Made by a program: the position numbers and the translations under genes. From an uncultured Eggerthellaceae bacterium (GTDB taxonomy: Bacteria; Actinomycetota; Coriobacteriia; Coriobacteriales; Eggerthellaceae): DNA of 64,000 nucleotides. The DNA is taken from contig CAIFEG010000002.1 in assembly GCA_903789415.1 (NCBI GenBank), forward strand, positions 83,730-147,729, given 5' to 3'. The notes under the pieces are model-generated. The model was given only the letters and a program-made list of their open reading frames with translations, made no database searches and had not been told where the DNA came from. The first letter of the stretch is position 1. Each line of letters begins with the position of its first letter. Below, piece after piece: positions 1 through 8,732 of this stretch.

Positions 1-95
1 CCTGCATCGTCTAATATTAACAACGGCTTGGAACGGCAACAGAATTGCATGAATTCATGAATTGCAATGAATGTCGATGATGAAAGGGCGGAAAA
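1..95. other. Intergenic leader upstream of pyrH
   Basis: No gene is visible. By usual gene order it separates tsf, outside the window, from pyrH. It holds an 8-base direct repeat GAATTGCA at 42-49 and 59-66 (offset 17) and a perfect 12-base palindrome CATGAATTCATG at 48-59. A purine-rich ribosome binding site (GAAAGGGCGG) lies just before the pyrH start. Confidence 0.6.
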
Positions 96-818
96 ATGAG
101 CGAAGGCCAAAACGCATATAAGCGCGTCATGTTAAAACTTTCTGGCGAGGCTCTTATGGGTGACAGAGGCTACGGAATCGATACAAAAGTCGTATCTGAT
201 CTGGCTTCTCAAATTAAAACAGTCGTTGATGCGGGAATTCAAATTGGCGTAACTGTTGGTGGTGGAAACATTTTCCGCGGCATGGCTGGTGCAGCAGAAG
301 GCATGGATCGAAGCCAGGCAGACTACATGGGCATGCTAGCTACCTGCATGAATGCATTGGCCCTGCAAGACGCGTTTGAGCATGCGGGCATGGAATGTCG
401 TGTGATGAGCGCCATTGAAATGCGCCAAGTTGCCGAGCCGTACATCCGTCGTCGTGCAATTCGCCACTTGGAAAAGGGACGTGTCGTTATTTTTGCTGCA
501 GGCACCGGAAACCCTTATTTCACCACCGATACCACGGCTGCGCTTCGTGCATGCGAAATTGGAGCTGAATGCCTGATGAAGGCGACAAAAGTTGATGGCA
601 TCTATGATTCTGACCCGAGAAAGAATCCGGATGCAAAGCGCTTTAGCCACGTCACCTATAAACAGGTGATTGCAGAAGACCTCCAAGTCATGGATACCAC
701 GGCAACATCACTTTGCATGGATAATGATTTGCCGATGCTGGTGTTTGACATTCGCGAACCGGGCAATATTATTCGCGCACTGCGTGGAGAGTCGGTTGGC
801 ACAACCGTTACGAAGTAA
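96..818 (+). CDS. pyrH: UMP kinase
   Basis: Phosphorylates UMP to UDP with ATP in cytoplasmic pyrimidine nucleotide synthesis; bacterial UMP kinases belong to the amino-acid kinase fold. The 240-residue length is normal. Visible signs are an N-terminal KLSGEAL phosphate-binding strand, the [12 protein letters not shown] glycine-rich loop (about residues 51-62), the [14 protein letters not shown] segment (about 132-145) and [13 protein letters not shown] (about 162-174). The ATG is preceded by GAAAGGGCGG. It opens a run with frr, uppS and cdsA, the usual bacterial order after tsf. The stop codon sits inside a 14-base tandem duplication, annotated separately. Identification is secure. Confidence 0.97.
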   Translation: MSEGQNAYKRVMLKLSGEALMGDRGYGIDTKVVSDLASQIKTVVDAGIQIGVTVGGGNIFRGMAGAAEGMDRSQADYMGMLATCMNALALQDAFEHAGMECRVMSAIEMRQVAEPYIRRRAIRHLEKGRVVIFAAGTGNPYFTTDTTAALRACEIGAECLMKATKVDGIYDSDPRKNPDAKRFSHVTYKQVIAEDLQVMDTTATSLCMDNDLPMLVFDIREPGNIIRALRGESVGTTVTK

Positions 819-834
819 TAGTTACGAAGTAATA
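807..834 (+). repeat. 14-bp tandem duplication over the pyrH stop
   Basis: GTTACGAAGTAATA occurs at 807-820 and again, without mismatch, at 821-834. The first copy carries the last pyrH codons and the TAA stop (816-818); the second is wholly downstream. It is one of several 3'-end duplications in this window. Confidence 0.9.
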
Positions 835-956
835 GTATGTGGCTTTTTGCATAACCGTGTACAATAAAAATAGTCAGTGCAAACAATGTGTTGCACCGCT
901 TATTTTCGAGAATTATTCGCGAAAGCGATTTATACCAATTTATGAAGGGGACTCCC

Positions 957-1520
957 ATGGCAGAGGTAGACGACATCTTAAAAGAAGCAGAAGAGCGTAT
1001 GAAAAAGGCGCTTGTATCTCTTCAGAATGGCTTTGCAAACGTGCGTACGGGACGTGCGAATGCAAAGTTGCTCGATCATATTACGGTCGACTACTACGGT
1101 GTTCCTACGCCTATCAATCAGACGGCGGCAATTAAGATCCCCGAAGCTCATCTAATGACCATCACGCCGTGGGACAAGGGCATGCTCACACCTATTCAAC
1201 GTGCAATTTCTGAAAGCAATTTAGGAATCACCCCAAGCAATGATGGCACATGCGTTCGTCTTGCCTTCCCGCAGCCAACGAAAGAGCGCCGCGAAGAATT
1301 AGTCAAGACGTGCAAAGAATATGCGGAAGAGGCGCGTGTCGCGGTGCGTGGAGCCCGCCAAAAGGCAAACGCCGCAGTTGCTGATCTTGTTAAATCTTCC
1401 GATCTTCCTGAAGACGATCAACGTCGTGCCGAGGGTCGTGTACAAAAACTTACTGATTCTTACATTGCAAAAGTTGATGAGGCTTTTAAAGCTAAAGAAG
1501 CAGAAGTCATGGAAATCTAA
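957..1520 (+). CDS. frr: Ribosome recycling factor
   Basis: Acts with EF-G to split the post-termination ribosome and release mRNA and tRNA. The 187-residue product has the family pattern: an N-terminal helix (DDILKEAEERMKKAL), then VRTGRANAKLLDHITVDYYG (about 28-47), the NQTAAIKIPEAH region and a C-terminal coiled-coil arm. The frame is open further upstream, but the ATG at 957 has GAAGGGGA about six bases before it and begins where the family begins; an ATG at 942 has no such site. It follows pyrH after about 140 bases and probably shares its transcript or has a promoter in that gap. Confidence 0.96.
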   Translation: MAEVDDILKEAEERMKKALVSLQNGFANVRTGRANAKLLDHITVDYYGVPTPINQTAAIKIPEAHLMTITPWDKGMLTPIQRAISESNLGITPSNDGTCVRLAFPQPTKERREELVKTCKEYAEEARVAVRGARQKANAAVADLVKSSDLPEDDQRRAEGRVQKLTDSYIAKVDEAFKAKEAEVMEI

Positions 1521-1562
1521 TTTATTGGCTTCGTCTATTCGTTTTTGGCAAGGAGGGTCGAG

Positions 1563-2348
1563 ATGTCATTTCATAAGCCACTTGACGAGATTTTTCCGAA
1601 TCCGCCAGCATCACTTAACCCTGCAGATCTTGACCCGAATAAAGTTCCTACGCACCTCGCGGTGATTATGGACGGGAATGGTCGCTGGGCCAAAGAGCGG
1701 GGAAAGCAGCGTATTGCAGGGCATCGCGCTGGCATAAACGCCGTTCGTGAGCTCATCCGATGCTCGTCTGATGTAGGGATTCGGTATCTGACCATCTATT
1801 CGTTTTCAAGTGAAAATTGGAAGCGTCCCGAAGATGAAGTTTCGGGCTTGATGAGCTTATTTGCGCGCACTATGAGTGCAGAGGTTGATGGCTTAGACGA
1901 AAACAATGTGCGCGTCATGACCATAGGCGACACGTCTAAATTGCCCAAGGCGACGCGGAAGGCGTTTGATGAGGCGTGGGAGCAAACAAAACACAACACC
2001 GGTCTTACCCTGGTGATTGCCGTTAACTATGGTGGCCGCGATGAAATTATGATGGCGGTCAACAATCTTTTGCGCGAGCGTTCCGTTTCAGACGCGGCTG
2101 GTCGTCCGCCTAAACCTATCGACGAAGAAACGTTTGAGCGTCATTTATATACCGCCGATATCCCCGATCCCGATCTGGTTTTGCGTACGAGTGGAGAGAT
2201 GCGCATTTCAAACTTTTTGCTATGGCAGATTGCATATGCGGAATTTTATTGCTCAGACGTTCTTTGGCCTGATTTTGACCGATATGAACTTTTACGCGTG
2301 CTTTTAGATTTTCAAGGCCGCACCCGTCGATTTGGCGGGGTGAAATAG
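1563..2348 (+). CDS. uppS: Undecaprenyl (polyprenyl) diphosphate synthase
   Basis: Cis-prenyltransferase that extends farnesyl diphosphate with isopentenyl diphosphate to make the lipid carrier of peptidoglycan synthesis. The 261-residue protein shows the catalytic aspartate in MDGNGRWAKERG (about residues 36-47), the TIYSFSSENWKRP stretch and the C-terminal RTSGEMRISNFLLWQ motif. The ATG at 1563 is preceded at five bases by GGAGGG; an in-frame TTG at 1545 is less likely. The short gap to cdsA (stop 2348, next start 2350) implies translational coupling. Its substrate comes from the MEP pathway, four of whose genes lie in this window. Confidence 0.95.
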   Translation: MSFHKPLDEIFPNPPASLNPADLDPNKVPTHLAVIMDGNGRWAKERGKQRIAGHRAGINAVRELIRCSSDVGIRYLTIYSFSSENWKRPEDEVSGLMSLFARTMSAEVDGLDENNVRVMTIGDTSKLPKATRKAFDEAWEQTKHNTGLTLVIAVNYGGRDEIMMAVNNLLRERSVSDAAGRPPKPIDEETFERHLYTADIPDPDLVLRTSGEMRISNFLLWQIAYAEFYCSDVLWPDFDRYELLRVLLDFQGRTRRFGGVK

Positions 2349-2349
2349 C

Positions 2350-3372
2350 TTGAACGAAACGAAATCTCCCCAAACAGAAGAAGAAATGCAACAGCCGGAA
2401 ACAAACGAAAAACATCATCGCAGAAAAAATCGTGAGCCTTCATCTCGTGTGACGGGCGAGCCGAACCCGCAGCTGCAAAAGATGAAAAAGGCCGCAAAAC
2501 GAGGCAAGCAGAAGGCCTATAAAAAAGTTCCCAAGCGTTTTAAGAATGCTTCGAATTTGCAGGTTCGCGTGCGCACGGGCGTCGTGTATATCGGTGTTTC
2601 GCTTATTTGTGTGCTCTGGAATGACTTCACCACGGTTTTGTATCTGTGTGCCGTTTCCGCCATTTGCGCGGGTGAGTTCTATTGGATGATGCGCCAAGAT
2701 GCAAAAAGGCCCAATTCTGGCATCGGAATTGTCGGTGCGGTTTGCTATCCCATTAGCGTGTGGCAGTTGGGGCTTACCGGTGCGCTCTTAGTTACCGTTG
2801 GCGTGATGATTGCCGTCCTTGTGTGGTATGTCTATTGGATGCGTGCACGCATTGGCGATGCGGCGATCACACTCTTTGGTTCAATCTACACGGGCCTTCT
2901 TCTTTGCGGACTCATTCTTGTACGCCAAGCATTGCCCCAGCCGTGGGGCGGAATACTGCTTTTGCTGCTGCTCATGAGTGTGTGGATGAACGATGCTGCG
3001 GCATATGCGGTAGGACATCGTTGGGGCAAACATAAATTGGCTCCGCGCACGTCTCCTCACAAAAGCTGGGAAGGCTTCATTGCTGGCCTTGGCGCTTCGG
3101 TTCTGTTCTGGCTGTTCATGACGCTTGTCCCTGGTGTGTCTATGGACATTCCGTTGGCGGTGCTTGATGGCTTGCTGTGTGGCGGTTCGGGAGTTATCGG
3201 AGACTTGGCAGAAAGCCGCATGAAACGCAACGTCGGCGTCAAGGATTCTGGAACAATTATGCCAGGTCACGGTGGACTTATGGACCGTTGTGATTCGCTT
3301 ATCGTGTGCAGTGTTGTCGCGGTAGTTTTGTTCTTGATTGGAGGATGCATCCCCTATGCAGGACGATATTAA
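2350..3372 (+). CDS. cdsA: Phosphatidate cytidylyltransferase
   Basis: Integral membrane enzyme making CDP-diacylglycerol from phosphatidate and CTP. The 340-residue product has a hydrophilic, lysine- and glutamate-rich extension of about 75 residues, then several hydrophobic helices and the CdsA signature near the C terminus: SRMKRNVGVKDSG followed by PGHGGLMDRCDS. The start is a TTG one base after the uppS stop, with GGCGGGG upstream. Internal ATGs would remove part of the charged extension, which is not typical of the family, so the exact start is uncertain. The 3' end overlaps dxr by 17 bases. Confidence 0.93.
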   Translation: MNETKSPQTEEEMQQPETNEKHHRRKNREPSSRVTGEPNPQLQKMKKAAKRGKQKAYKKVPKRFKNASNLQVRVRTGVVYIGVSLICVLWNDFTTVLYLCAVSAICAGEFYWMMRQDAKRPNSGIGIVGAVCYPISVWQLGLTGALLVTVGVMIAVLVWYVYWMRARIGDAAITLFGSIYTGLLLCGLILVRQALPQPWGGILLLLLLMSVWMNDAAAYAVGHRWGKHKLAPRTSPHKSWEGFIAGLGASVLFWLFMTLVPGVSMDIPLAVLDGLLCGGSGVIGDLAESRMKRNVGVKDSGTIMPGHGGLMDRCDSLIVCSVVAVVLFLIGGCIPYAGRY

Positions 3373-4645
3373 GTTCCACATGGACGGTGCGCCGATGGAA
3401 GACAGCGCGCCCATTCCCGAAGGGTTGAGTTCTCGCCTGGGCGTATGTCCGGAAACAGGACTTTGTGATGAGGCGAAGGCGCCGAAGGAACAAAAACGTC
3501 CCAAGCGCATTGTGATTTTGGGAAGCACCGGCTCAATTGGCCGTCAAACACTTGATGTTGTCCAGAAGCATCCCGATGCCCTACATGTCGTGGGGCTGGC
3601 GTGTGGTCGCCACATTGCCGATATGGTGGCGCAGGCAAAAAAGTTTTCGGTGCCCTCACTTGCGGTAGGGCAGGCAAGCGAAATTCCCGAAGGCGTCGTA
3701 ATCCCTGATGATATTGATCTGCAATTCGGACCGCAGGCAGTAGTTGACCTCTGCACGCTCGACGAAGCAGATCTTGTCGTAAACGCGCTGGTAGGAGAAG
3801 CGGGTTTAGCTGCGAGTATCGCAACGCTGCGTGCAGGCAAAATTCTTGCACTTGCAAATAAAGAATCGTTGGTTGTTGGCGGCGATCTGATCATGCCGCA
3901 TGCATCTGCGAGTCGACTCGTTCCTATCGATTCCGAACATGGCGCAATTTTCCAATGCCTTGTGGGCGAAAAGCACAGTGAAGTTGAGCGTTTATGGGTG
4001 ACCGCCTCGGGTGGTCCGTTCCGCGGTATGACGCGCGAACAACTTCAGCATGTGTCTCCAAAACAGGCACTGGCGCATCCCACCTGGCATATGGGTGCAA
4101 AAATTACCATTGACTCTTCGACTTTGATGAACAAAGGGCTCGAGGTCATCGAAGCTCATCACCTATTTGCCATGCCGTATGATCGCATCAATGTGGTGGT
4201 CCAGCCGCAATCGCTCGTGCATTCGATGGTCGAATTTCGTGATGGAAGCGTAAAGGCGCATATGGGCGTCACCGATATGCGCATTCCTATTCAGTATGCA
4301 CTCAGTTATCCCGACCGCTGGAGTGCTCCGGTGCAACCGCTCGATTTTTGTACCTTAGGAAGTCTGCAGTTCGAGCCCGCCGATACGAAGACATTCCGTT
4401 GCTTAGATCTTGCTCGCAGCGCGGGACAAGAAGGCGGAACGATGCCGTGCGCCATGAATGCGGCAAACGAAGTTGCGGTCGCGGCGTTTTTAGACGAGCG
4501 ATGCTCATTTTTGCAGATCGCTGATACCGTTGAGCACGTGATGGACAACCACTGTGTGGAACGGGTTACAAGCTTAGAACAGCTTCAAGAAGTTGACCGC
4601 AAGGCGCGCATTTCTGCATCAAAATACATTGCATCAATAGGGTAA
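3356..4645 (+). CDS. dxr: 1-deoxy-D-xylulose 5-phosphate reductoisomerase
   Basis: Converts DXP to 2-C-methyl-D-erythritol 4-phosphate with NADPH, the first committed MEP step. The 429-residue protein has the NADPH-binding VILGSTGSIGRQTLDVV after an unusual leader of about 45 residues, then ANKESLVVGG, the metal and substrate loop PIDSEHGAIFQCL, and TASGGPFRG. GGAGG precedes the ATG at 3356 by 11 bases; a TTG at 3338 in the same frame would put the Shine-Dalgarno inside the gene. It overlaps the cdsA end, so the two are coupled. Dxr, an M50 protease and ispG in succession is a common actinobacterial order. Confidence 0.95.
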   Translation: MQDDIKFHMDGAPMEDSAPIPEGLSSRLGVCPETGLCDEAKAPKEQKRPKRIVILGSTGSIGRQTLDVVQKHPDALHVVGLACGRHIADMVAQAKKFSVPSLAVGQASEIPEGVVIPDDIDLQFGPQAVVDLCTLDEADLVVNALVGEAGLAASIATLRAGKILALANKESLVVGGDLIMPHASASRLVPIDSEHGAIFQCLVGEKHSEVERLWVTASGGPFRGMTREQLQHVSPKQALAHPTWHMGAKITIDSSTLMNKGLEVIEAHHLFAMPYDRINVVVQPQSLVHSMVEFRDGSVKAHMGVTDMRIPIQYALSYPDRWSAPVQPLDFCTLGSLQFEPADTKTFRCLDLARSAGQEGGTMPCAMNAANEVAVAAFLDERCSFLQIADTVEHVMDNHCVERVTSLEQLQEVDRKARISASKYIASIG

Positions 4646-4709
4646 GTGTGCCGAGTGCGCTGCTCGGACACTGCGCCAAAGCCCGTACGGTTTGAAAGGG
4701 TATAGCAGC

Positions 4710-5795
4710 ATGGATATCGTGCTGATGATCATATATTGTGTTTTGATCCTGGGATTTCTTGTCGTGATCCATGAGGGCGGCCATTATTTTATGGCGCGTG
4801 CCTTTGGTGTGCGCGTAAGCGAATTCATGGTGGGACTTCCGGGCCCAAATATCGGATTCACCGCAAAAAATGGTACGAAATACGGCATTACCGCCGTTCC
4901 TTTGGGCGGATATGCGCGCGTGTGCGGCATGGAGCCGGGGGACGAGAGTCCCTACCTTGAAGATGCTGCGGCAATCGTTTTTCGCGAAGGCACCGTAAAC
5001 ATGGATGATGTGGCAGCAGAACTCCATATCGCAAAAGACGATGCGTATACTGCCCTCAGTGAGCTTGAAGAATGGGGCACCATCGCGGGGCCGCATCGCA
5101 AAGATAAATACAATACATTCCGCACGAAAGCTGTGTTTGGCGATAAAGGTCGTACGCCTGTGTTCGCCGAAGGCACGCCGCAAAAGATTCCTGCGAGCAG
5201 CGTCAAAGCATTTATCGATTCCGAGCGAAAGCAACAATATCGAAGCCTTCCGTTCTGGAAACGCAGCATGATCTTGATTGCGGGTCCTGGTGTTAATGTT
5301 CTGTGCGCCATCCTTTTGATTGTTCTTTTGTATTCGGTCATCGGTGTTGATATGACGACGGCTGAAGGAGAAGTGCAACATGTAACGATCAGCCCTCTGC
5401 GTTCCCTTGAAGCGGGATTCATCTATACGGGAATGGTGATCCAGGCTGTGGCGGGGCTGTTTAATCCGCAAACTGCCGCGCAGGTCGTGTCGGATTCCAC
5501 TTCTGTTGTTGGTATCGCAGTGATGTCAAAGCAAGCCGTTGATCAGGGTTTTGCTTCAATTATGGCGTTTACGGCAATGATTTCGGTATCTCTTGGCATC
5601 ATGAATATGCTTCCGATTCCCCCTCTTGATGGAGGACGATTTATCGTCGAAATTGTACAGCGTCTGCGCCACAAGGAAGTCACGATTCGCGCCCTGAACT
5701 ATATGAGTATCATAGGTATCGCGTTTTTCATGGCGTTCTTCGTTGTCATGCTCAACCAAGACGTCCAACGATTTGTATTTAACAACTGGGGTTAA
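4710..5795 (+). CDS. M50-family site-2 metalloprotease, variant lacking a PDZ domain
   Basis: Predicted intramembrane zinc protease of the RseP/RasP family, which cuts membrane-anchored anti-sigma factors and signal-peptide remnants. The 361-residue protein has HEGGH at residues 21-25 in the first membrane helix, VPLGGY near 63-68, AGPGVNVLCAILLIV near 191-205, and NMLPIPPLDGGRF as the second metal-binding motif. Between VPLGGY and AGPG there are about 120 residues rather than about 40. Part of this (about 90-130) looks like a winged-helix unit. Only about 22 residues follow the second membrane helix, where RseP has PDZ domains. The ATG at 4710 has GAAAGGG nine bases before it. The target is unknown. 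Confidence 0.85.
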   Translation: MDIVLMIIYCVLILGFLVVIHEGGHYFMARAFGVRVSEFMVGLPGPNIGFTAKNGTKYGITAVPLGGYARVCGMEPGDESPYLEDAAAIVFREGTVNMDDVAAELHIAKDDAYTALSELEEWGTIAGPHRKDKYNTFRTKAVFGDKGRTPVFAEGTPQKIPASSVKAFIDSERKQQYRSLPFWKRSMILIAGPGVNVLCAILLIVLLYSVIGVDMTTAEGEVQHVTISPLRSLEAGFIYTGMVIQAVAGLFNPQTAAQVVSDSTSVVGIAVMSKQAVDQGFASIMAFTAMISVSLGIMNMLPIPPLDGGRFIVEIVQRLRHKEVTIRALNYMSIIGIAFFMAFFVVMLNQDVQRFVFNNWG

Positions 5796-5828
5796 TTACC
5801 GCTGGGGCTAATAACAACTGGGGTTAAT
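5781..5828 (+). repeat. Three 16-bp units over the M50 protease stop
   Basis: Three adjacent 16-base units: AACAACTGGGGTTAAT, TACCGCTGGGGCTAAT, AACAACTGGGGTTAAT. Units one and three are identical. The first holds the stop codon TAA at 5793-5795, and every unit keeps a TAA at that position. Confidence 0.9.
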
Positions 5829-5857
5829 TTTTGCAGTATCAGGGAATGGTGAGATAA

Positions 5858-6928
5858 ATGCCCAAAAAGTTACGTCCGAATGAACGTACACATCGTGTGT
5901 ATGTGGAAGGAGTAGCAATGGGCGGAGGTGCGCCATGCGTGGTGCAGTCGATGCTCAATCGTCCGCCCGACGATGTTGAGGCAAATTTGGCTCAGATTCG
6001 CGAGCTCGAACAGGCGGGTTGCGAAGTTGTGCGTATGGCTATTCCGCGACGTCGCTATCTTGATTGCTTTGAAGAAGTTTGTAAAAAATCGCCGCTTCCC
6101 GTTGTTGCCGATATCCACTTTGATGCTGAATGTGCCATTCAGGCGGCGCGTCGCGGTGCCTCGAAATTGCGCATCAACCCGGGAAATATTGGCGGGCTGG
6201 AAAAATGCAACGCGGTCATAGATGCTGCTCGTGCGGCAAAGATTCCCATTCGTATTGGCGTCAATGCAGGATCTCTTGATCAAAAACTTAAGGATCGTAC
6301 CGATCTCAAGCTTCCCGAAAAGCTTGCACAATCAGCTGAAGATTACACCAAGTATTTTTACGATCACGATTTCGAAGATGTCGTGGTGTCGGTTAAGGCA
6401 TCCGATGTTCCCTGTGCCGTGGCGGCATATCGACTTTTCTCCAAGCGCATGCCCATGGTGCCGCTTCATATCGGCATTACCGAAGCGGGAACGCTGTTCC
6501 AGGGACTGGTGAAATCAGCAAGCGGACTGGGAATTTTGCTTTCTGAGGGCATCGGAGACACGATGCGCATCAGCCTTACCTGCGATCCTGTTGAGGAAGT
6601 GCGTGCCGAATGGACGCTTCTTTCCGCGCTTGACCTGCGCCGACGCACTCCAGAAATCATCAGCTGTCCCACGTGTGGGCGCTGCCAAGTCAACCTTATC
6701 GATCTCGCACAGAAAGTTGAAAGCAAACTTCAGAATGTGCATTCATCTGCAAAGGTCGCCGTCATGGGCTGTGTCGTAAATGGCCCCGGTGAAGCACAGG
6801 ATGCCGATGTGGGCGTTGCGTGTGGAGATGGCTGCGGCATGATTTTTCGTCATGGTAAAATTATCCGGAAAGTTGACGAGGATGATATCGTCGACGCGTT
6901 AATGCAAGAAATTGGAAAGCTAAAATAA
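5858..6928 (+). CDS. ispG: 4-hydroxy-3-methylbut-2-en-1-yl diphosphate synthase
   Basis: Iron-sulfur enzyme of the MEP pathway that reduces methylerythritol cyclodiphosphate to HMBPP. The 356-residue product shows the N-terminal TIM-barrel pattern (VQSMLNRPPDDVEANLAQI, VVADIHFDAECAI, KLRINPGNIGG) and the C-terminal cluster cysteines in CPTCGRCQVNL (about 269-279) and GCVVNGPGEA. The barrel-only bacterial length fits. The site before the ATG is modest (GGTGAG). The last base of the stop TAA is the first base of the proS ATG (TAATG), so proS is translationally coupled. Confidence 0.96.
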   Translation: MPKKLRPNERTHRVYVEGVAMGGGAPCVVQSMLNRPPDDVEANLAQIRELEQAGCEVVRMAIPRRRYLDCFEEVCKKSPLPVVADIHFDAECAIQAARRGASKLRINPGNIGGLEKCNAVIDAARAAKIPIRIGVNAGSLDQKLKDRTDLKLPEKLAQSAEDYTKYFYDHDFEDVVVSVKASDVPCAVAAYRLFSKRMPMVPLHIGITEAGTLFQGLVKSASGLGILLSEGIGDTMRISLTCDPVEEVRAEWTLLSALDLRRRTPEIISCPTCGRCQVNLIDLAQKVESKLQNVHSSAKVAVMGCVVNGPGEAQDADVGVACGDGCGMIFRHGKIIRKVDEDDIVDALMQEIGKLK

Positions 6929-8730
6929 TGACTCAAATCATTCGTATGACCAGGCTCTATGCGCCTGCGCTCAAAGAGGATCCATCTGATGCAGATATTA
7001 CCAGCGTGCGTCTGCTTACGCGTGCGGGAATGATCCGCAAAACTGGTTCTGGTCTCTATACGTATCTGCCGCTTGGTTGGCGTGTTATTAAAAAGATCGA
7101 AGAAATCGTTCGCCGCGAAATGGACGGGATCGGCGGGCAAGAAATTATGATGCCGATTCTGCAGCCAGCAGAACTTTGGCGCGAGTCGGGCCGCTGGGGC
7201 ACCTATGGTCCAGAAATGATGATCGTCAAGGACCGCCATAACCGCGAGCTTTGCTTGGGGCCAACGCATGAAGAAGTCATAACCGACCTGATCAGAAACG
7301 AACTTCGGTCATACAAAGAGCTTCCGGTCACGCTTTACCAAATTCAATCGAAATACCGTGATGAGATTCGTCCGCGCTTTGGGCTTATGCGCAGTCGCGA
7401 ATTCATCATGAAAGATGCCTACAGCTTTGATGCCGACACTGAGGGCATGGATAAAAGCTATCAGGCAATGTATGACGCGTATGGGCGTATTTGTGAGCAA
7501 TGCGGCCTGGATTGGCGTCCCGTTGAAGCCGATACGGGTGAGATCGGTGGCAGTGGTTCCACTGAATTCCATGCACTAGCCGATTCTGGTGAAGCCGAAC
7601 TGGCCAGCTGCACCTGTGGATGGGCAGCAAATGCAGAAATCGCCGAATGTGTTGCACAGCCAACCGAAATTCCGGATCACGATTCAATCGAAAAAGTTGA
7701 AACACCTGATTGTGGCACCATTGCAAAACTCGCTGATTTCTTGGGTGTTCCGCAATCTTCAACGGTTAAAGCACTTGCGGGTAAAGTTGCAGACGGAACT
7801 CCGGTCGTAATTTTTGTACCGGGCGATCACGAACTCAATGAACTCAAGCTTTCGCATATCAAAGAACTTGCCGGTTTTGAACTGATGACTGACGATGAGC
7901 TTCAATCCACTGGTTTGGTAAAAGGATTTATTGGACCTGTTCATCTGCCTAAAGGGGTAAAAGTTGCTGCAGATCAAAGCCTGAAAAATGTAGCGCATTG
8001 GGCCGTTGGTGCCAACGAGTATGGCTACCATTTCTTAGGTGCAACCCTCGATACCGATTTTACTGTCGATGTGTGGGGCGATCTTTGTGCCGTGAAGGAA
8101 GGGGACCTATGCCCTCACTGCGGCGAACCCATCAAGATGTCACGCGGCATTGAAGTTGGCCAAGTGTTTAAACTCGGCGATAAATATTCGCGCGCTTTGC
8201 ATGCGACCTACCTTGATAAACAGGGAAAAGAACAGTTCTTCCAGATGGGATGCTATGGCGTTGGCGTTTCGCGCACGATGGCTGCGGTGGTCGAGCAGTA
8301 CAACGACGAATATGGCATGAAGTGGCCGGTAACAATTGCTCCTGCTCATGTGTGCATTCTGCCGCTGCAGATGAAAAATGAACAGGTGGTTTCGGAAGCA
8401 GAAAAGCTTGCACAACAGCTCGCCGATTTGGGAGTTGAAACCGTGCTCGATGATCGCAACGAGCGCGCGGGCATCAAGTTTTCTGAGGCGGATCTTATTG
8501 GCTGGCCGGTACAGATTGTTGTGGGTAAACGTGGCGTTGAAAATCAGACGTTTGAAATCAAGAATCGCATGACCGGCGAAAAACAAGACGTTACCTTCGA
8601 GGCAATGCGTCAAGCAATTGATTTCTCTGGTCGTCAGGAAGATCCCGTGAAAGTTTTCCTTGGGCGCATTGCTAACGTTCAACTCGGCAAGCCTGATAAA
8701 GCAGCCTATACGAAATCACTTGCTAATTAA
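6928..8730 (+). CDS. proS: Prolyl-tRNA synthetase, bacterial type with editing domain
   Basis: Class II synthetase that charges tRNA-Pro. The 600-residue length matches the bacterial form carrying an INS editing domain between motifs 2 and 3 (roughly residues 230-400 here). Visible are TGSGLYTYLPLGWRV near 31-45, the motif-2 region YRDEIRPRFGLMRSREF, the GPTHEEV loop, and a C-terminal anticodon-binding domain starting near APAHVCILPLQ. It overlaps ispG by one base. A tRNA-Pro gene lies far downstream at 44285, with no sign of linkage between them. Confidence 0.96.
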   Translation: MTQIIRMTRLYAPALKEDPSDADITSVRLLTRAGMIRKTGSGLYTYLPLGWRVIKKIEEIVRREMDGIGGQEIMMPILQPAELWRESGRWGTYGPEMMIVKDRHNRELCLGPTHEEVITDLIRNELRSYKELPVTLYQIQSKYRDEIRPRFGLMRSREFIMKDAYSFDADTEGMDKSYQAMYDAYGRICEQCGLDWRPVEADTGEIGGSGSTEFHALADSGEAELASCTCGWAANAEIAECVAQPTEIPDHDSIEKVETPDCGTIAKLADFLGVPQSSTVKALAGKVADGTPVVIFVPGDHELNELKLSHIKELAGFELMTDDELQSTGLVKGFIGPVHLPKGVKVAADQSLKNVAHWAVGANEYGYHFLGATLDTDFTVDVWGDLCAVKEGDLCPHCGEPIKMSRGIEVGQVFKLGDKYSRALHATYLDKQGKEQFFQMGCYGVGVSRTMAAVVEQYNDEYGMKWPVTIAPAHVCILPLQMKNEQVVSEAEKLAQQLADLGVETVLDDRNERAGIKFSEADLIGWPVQIVVGKRGVENQTFEIKNRMTGEKQDVTFEAMRQAIDFSGRQEDPVKVFLGRIANVQLGKPDKAAYTKSLAN

Positions 8731-8732
8731 AT

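Noticed and set aside
336-686. Antisense frame in pyrH
   Set aside because: It is opposite a well-conserved gene and has no ribosome site; it is a shadow of pyrH codon bias.
2881-3528. Long minus-strand frame across cdsA and dxr
   Set aside because: It covers two conserved genes on the other strand and shows no recognisable protein pattern.
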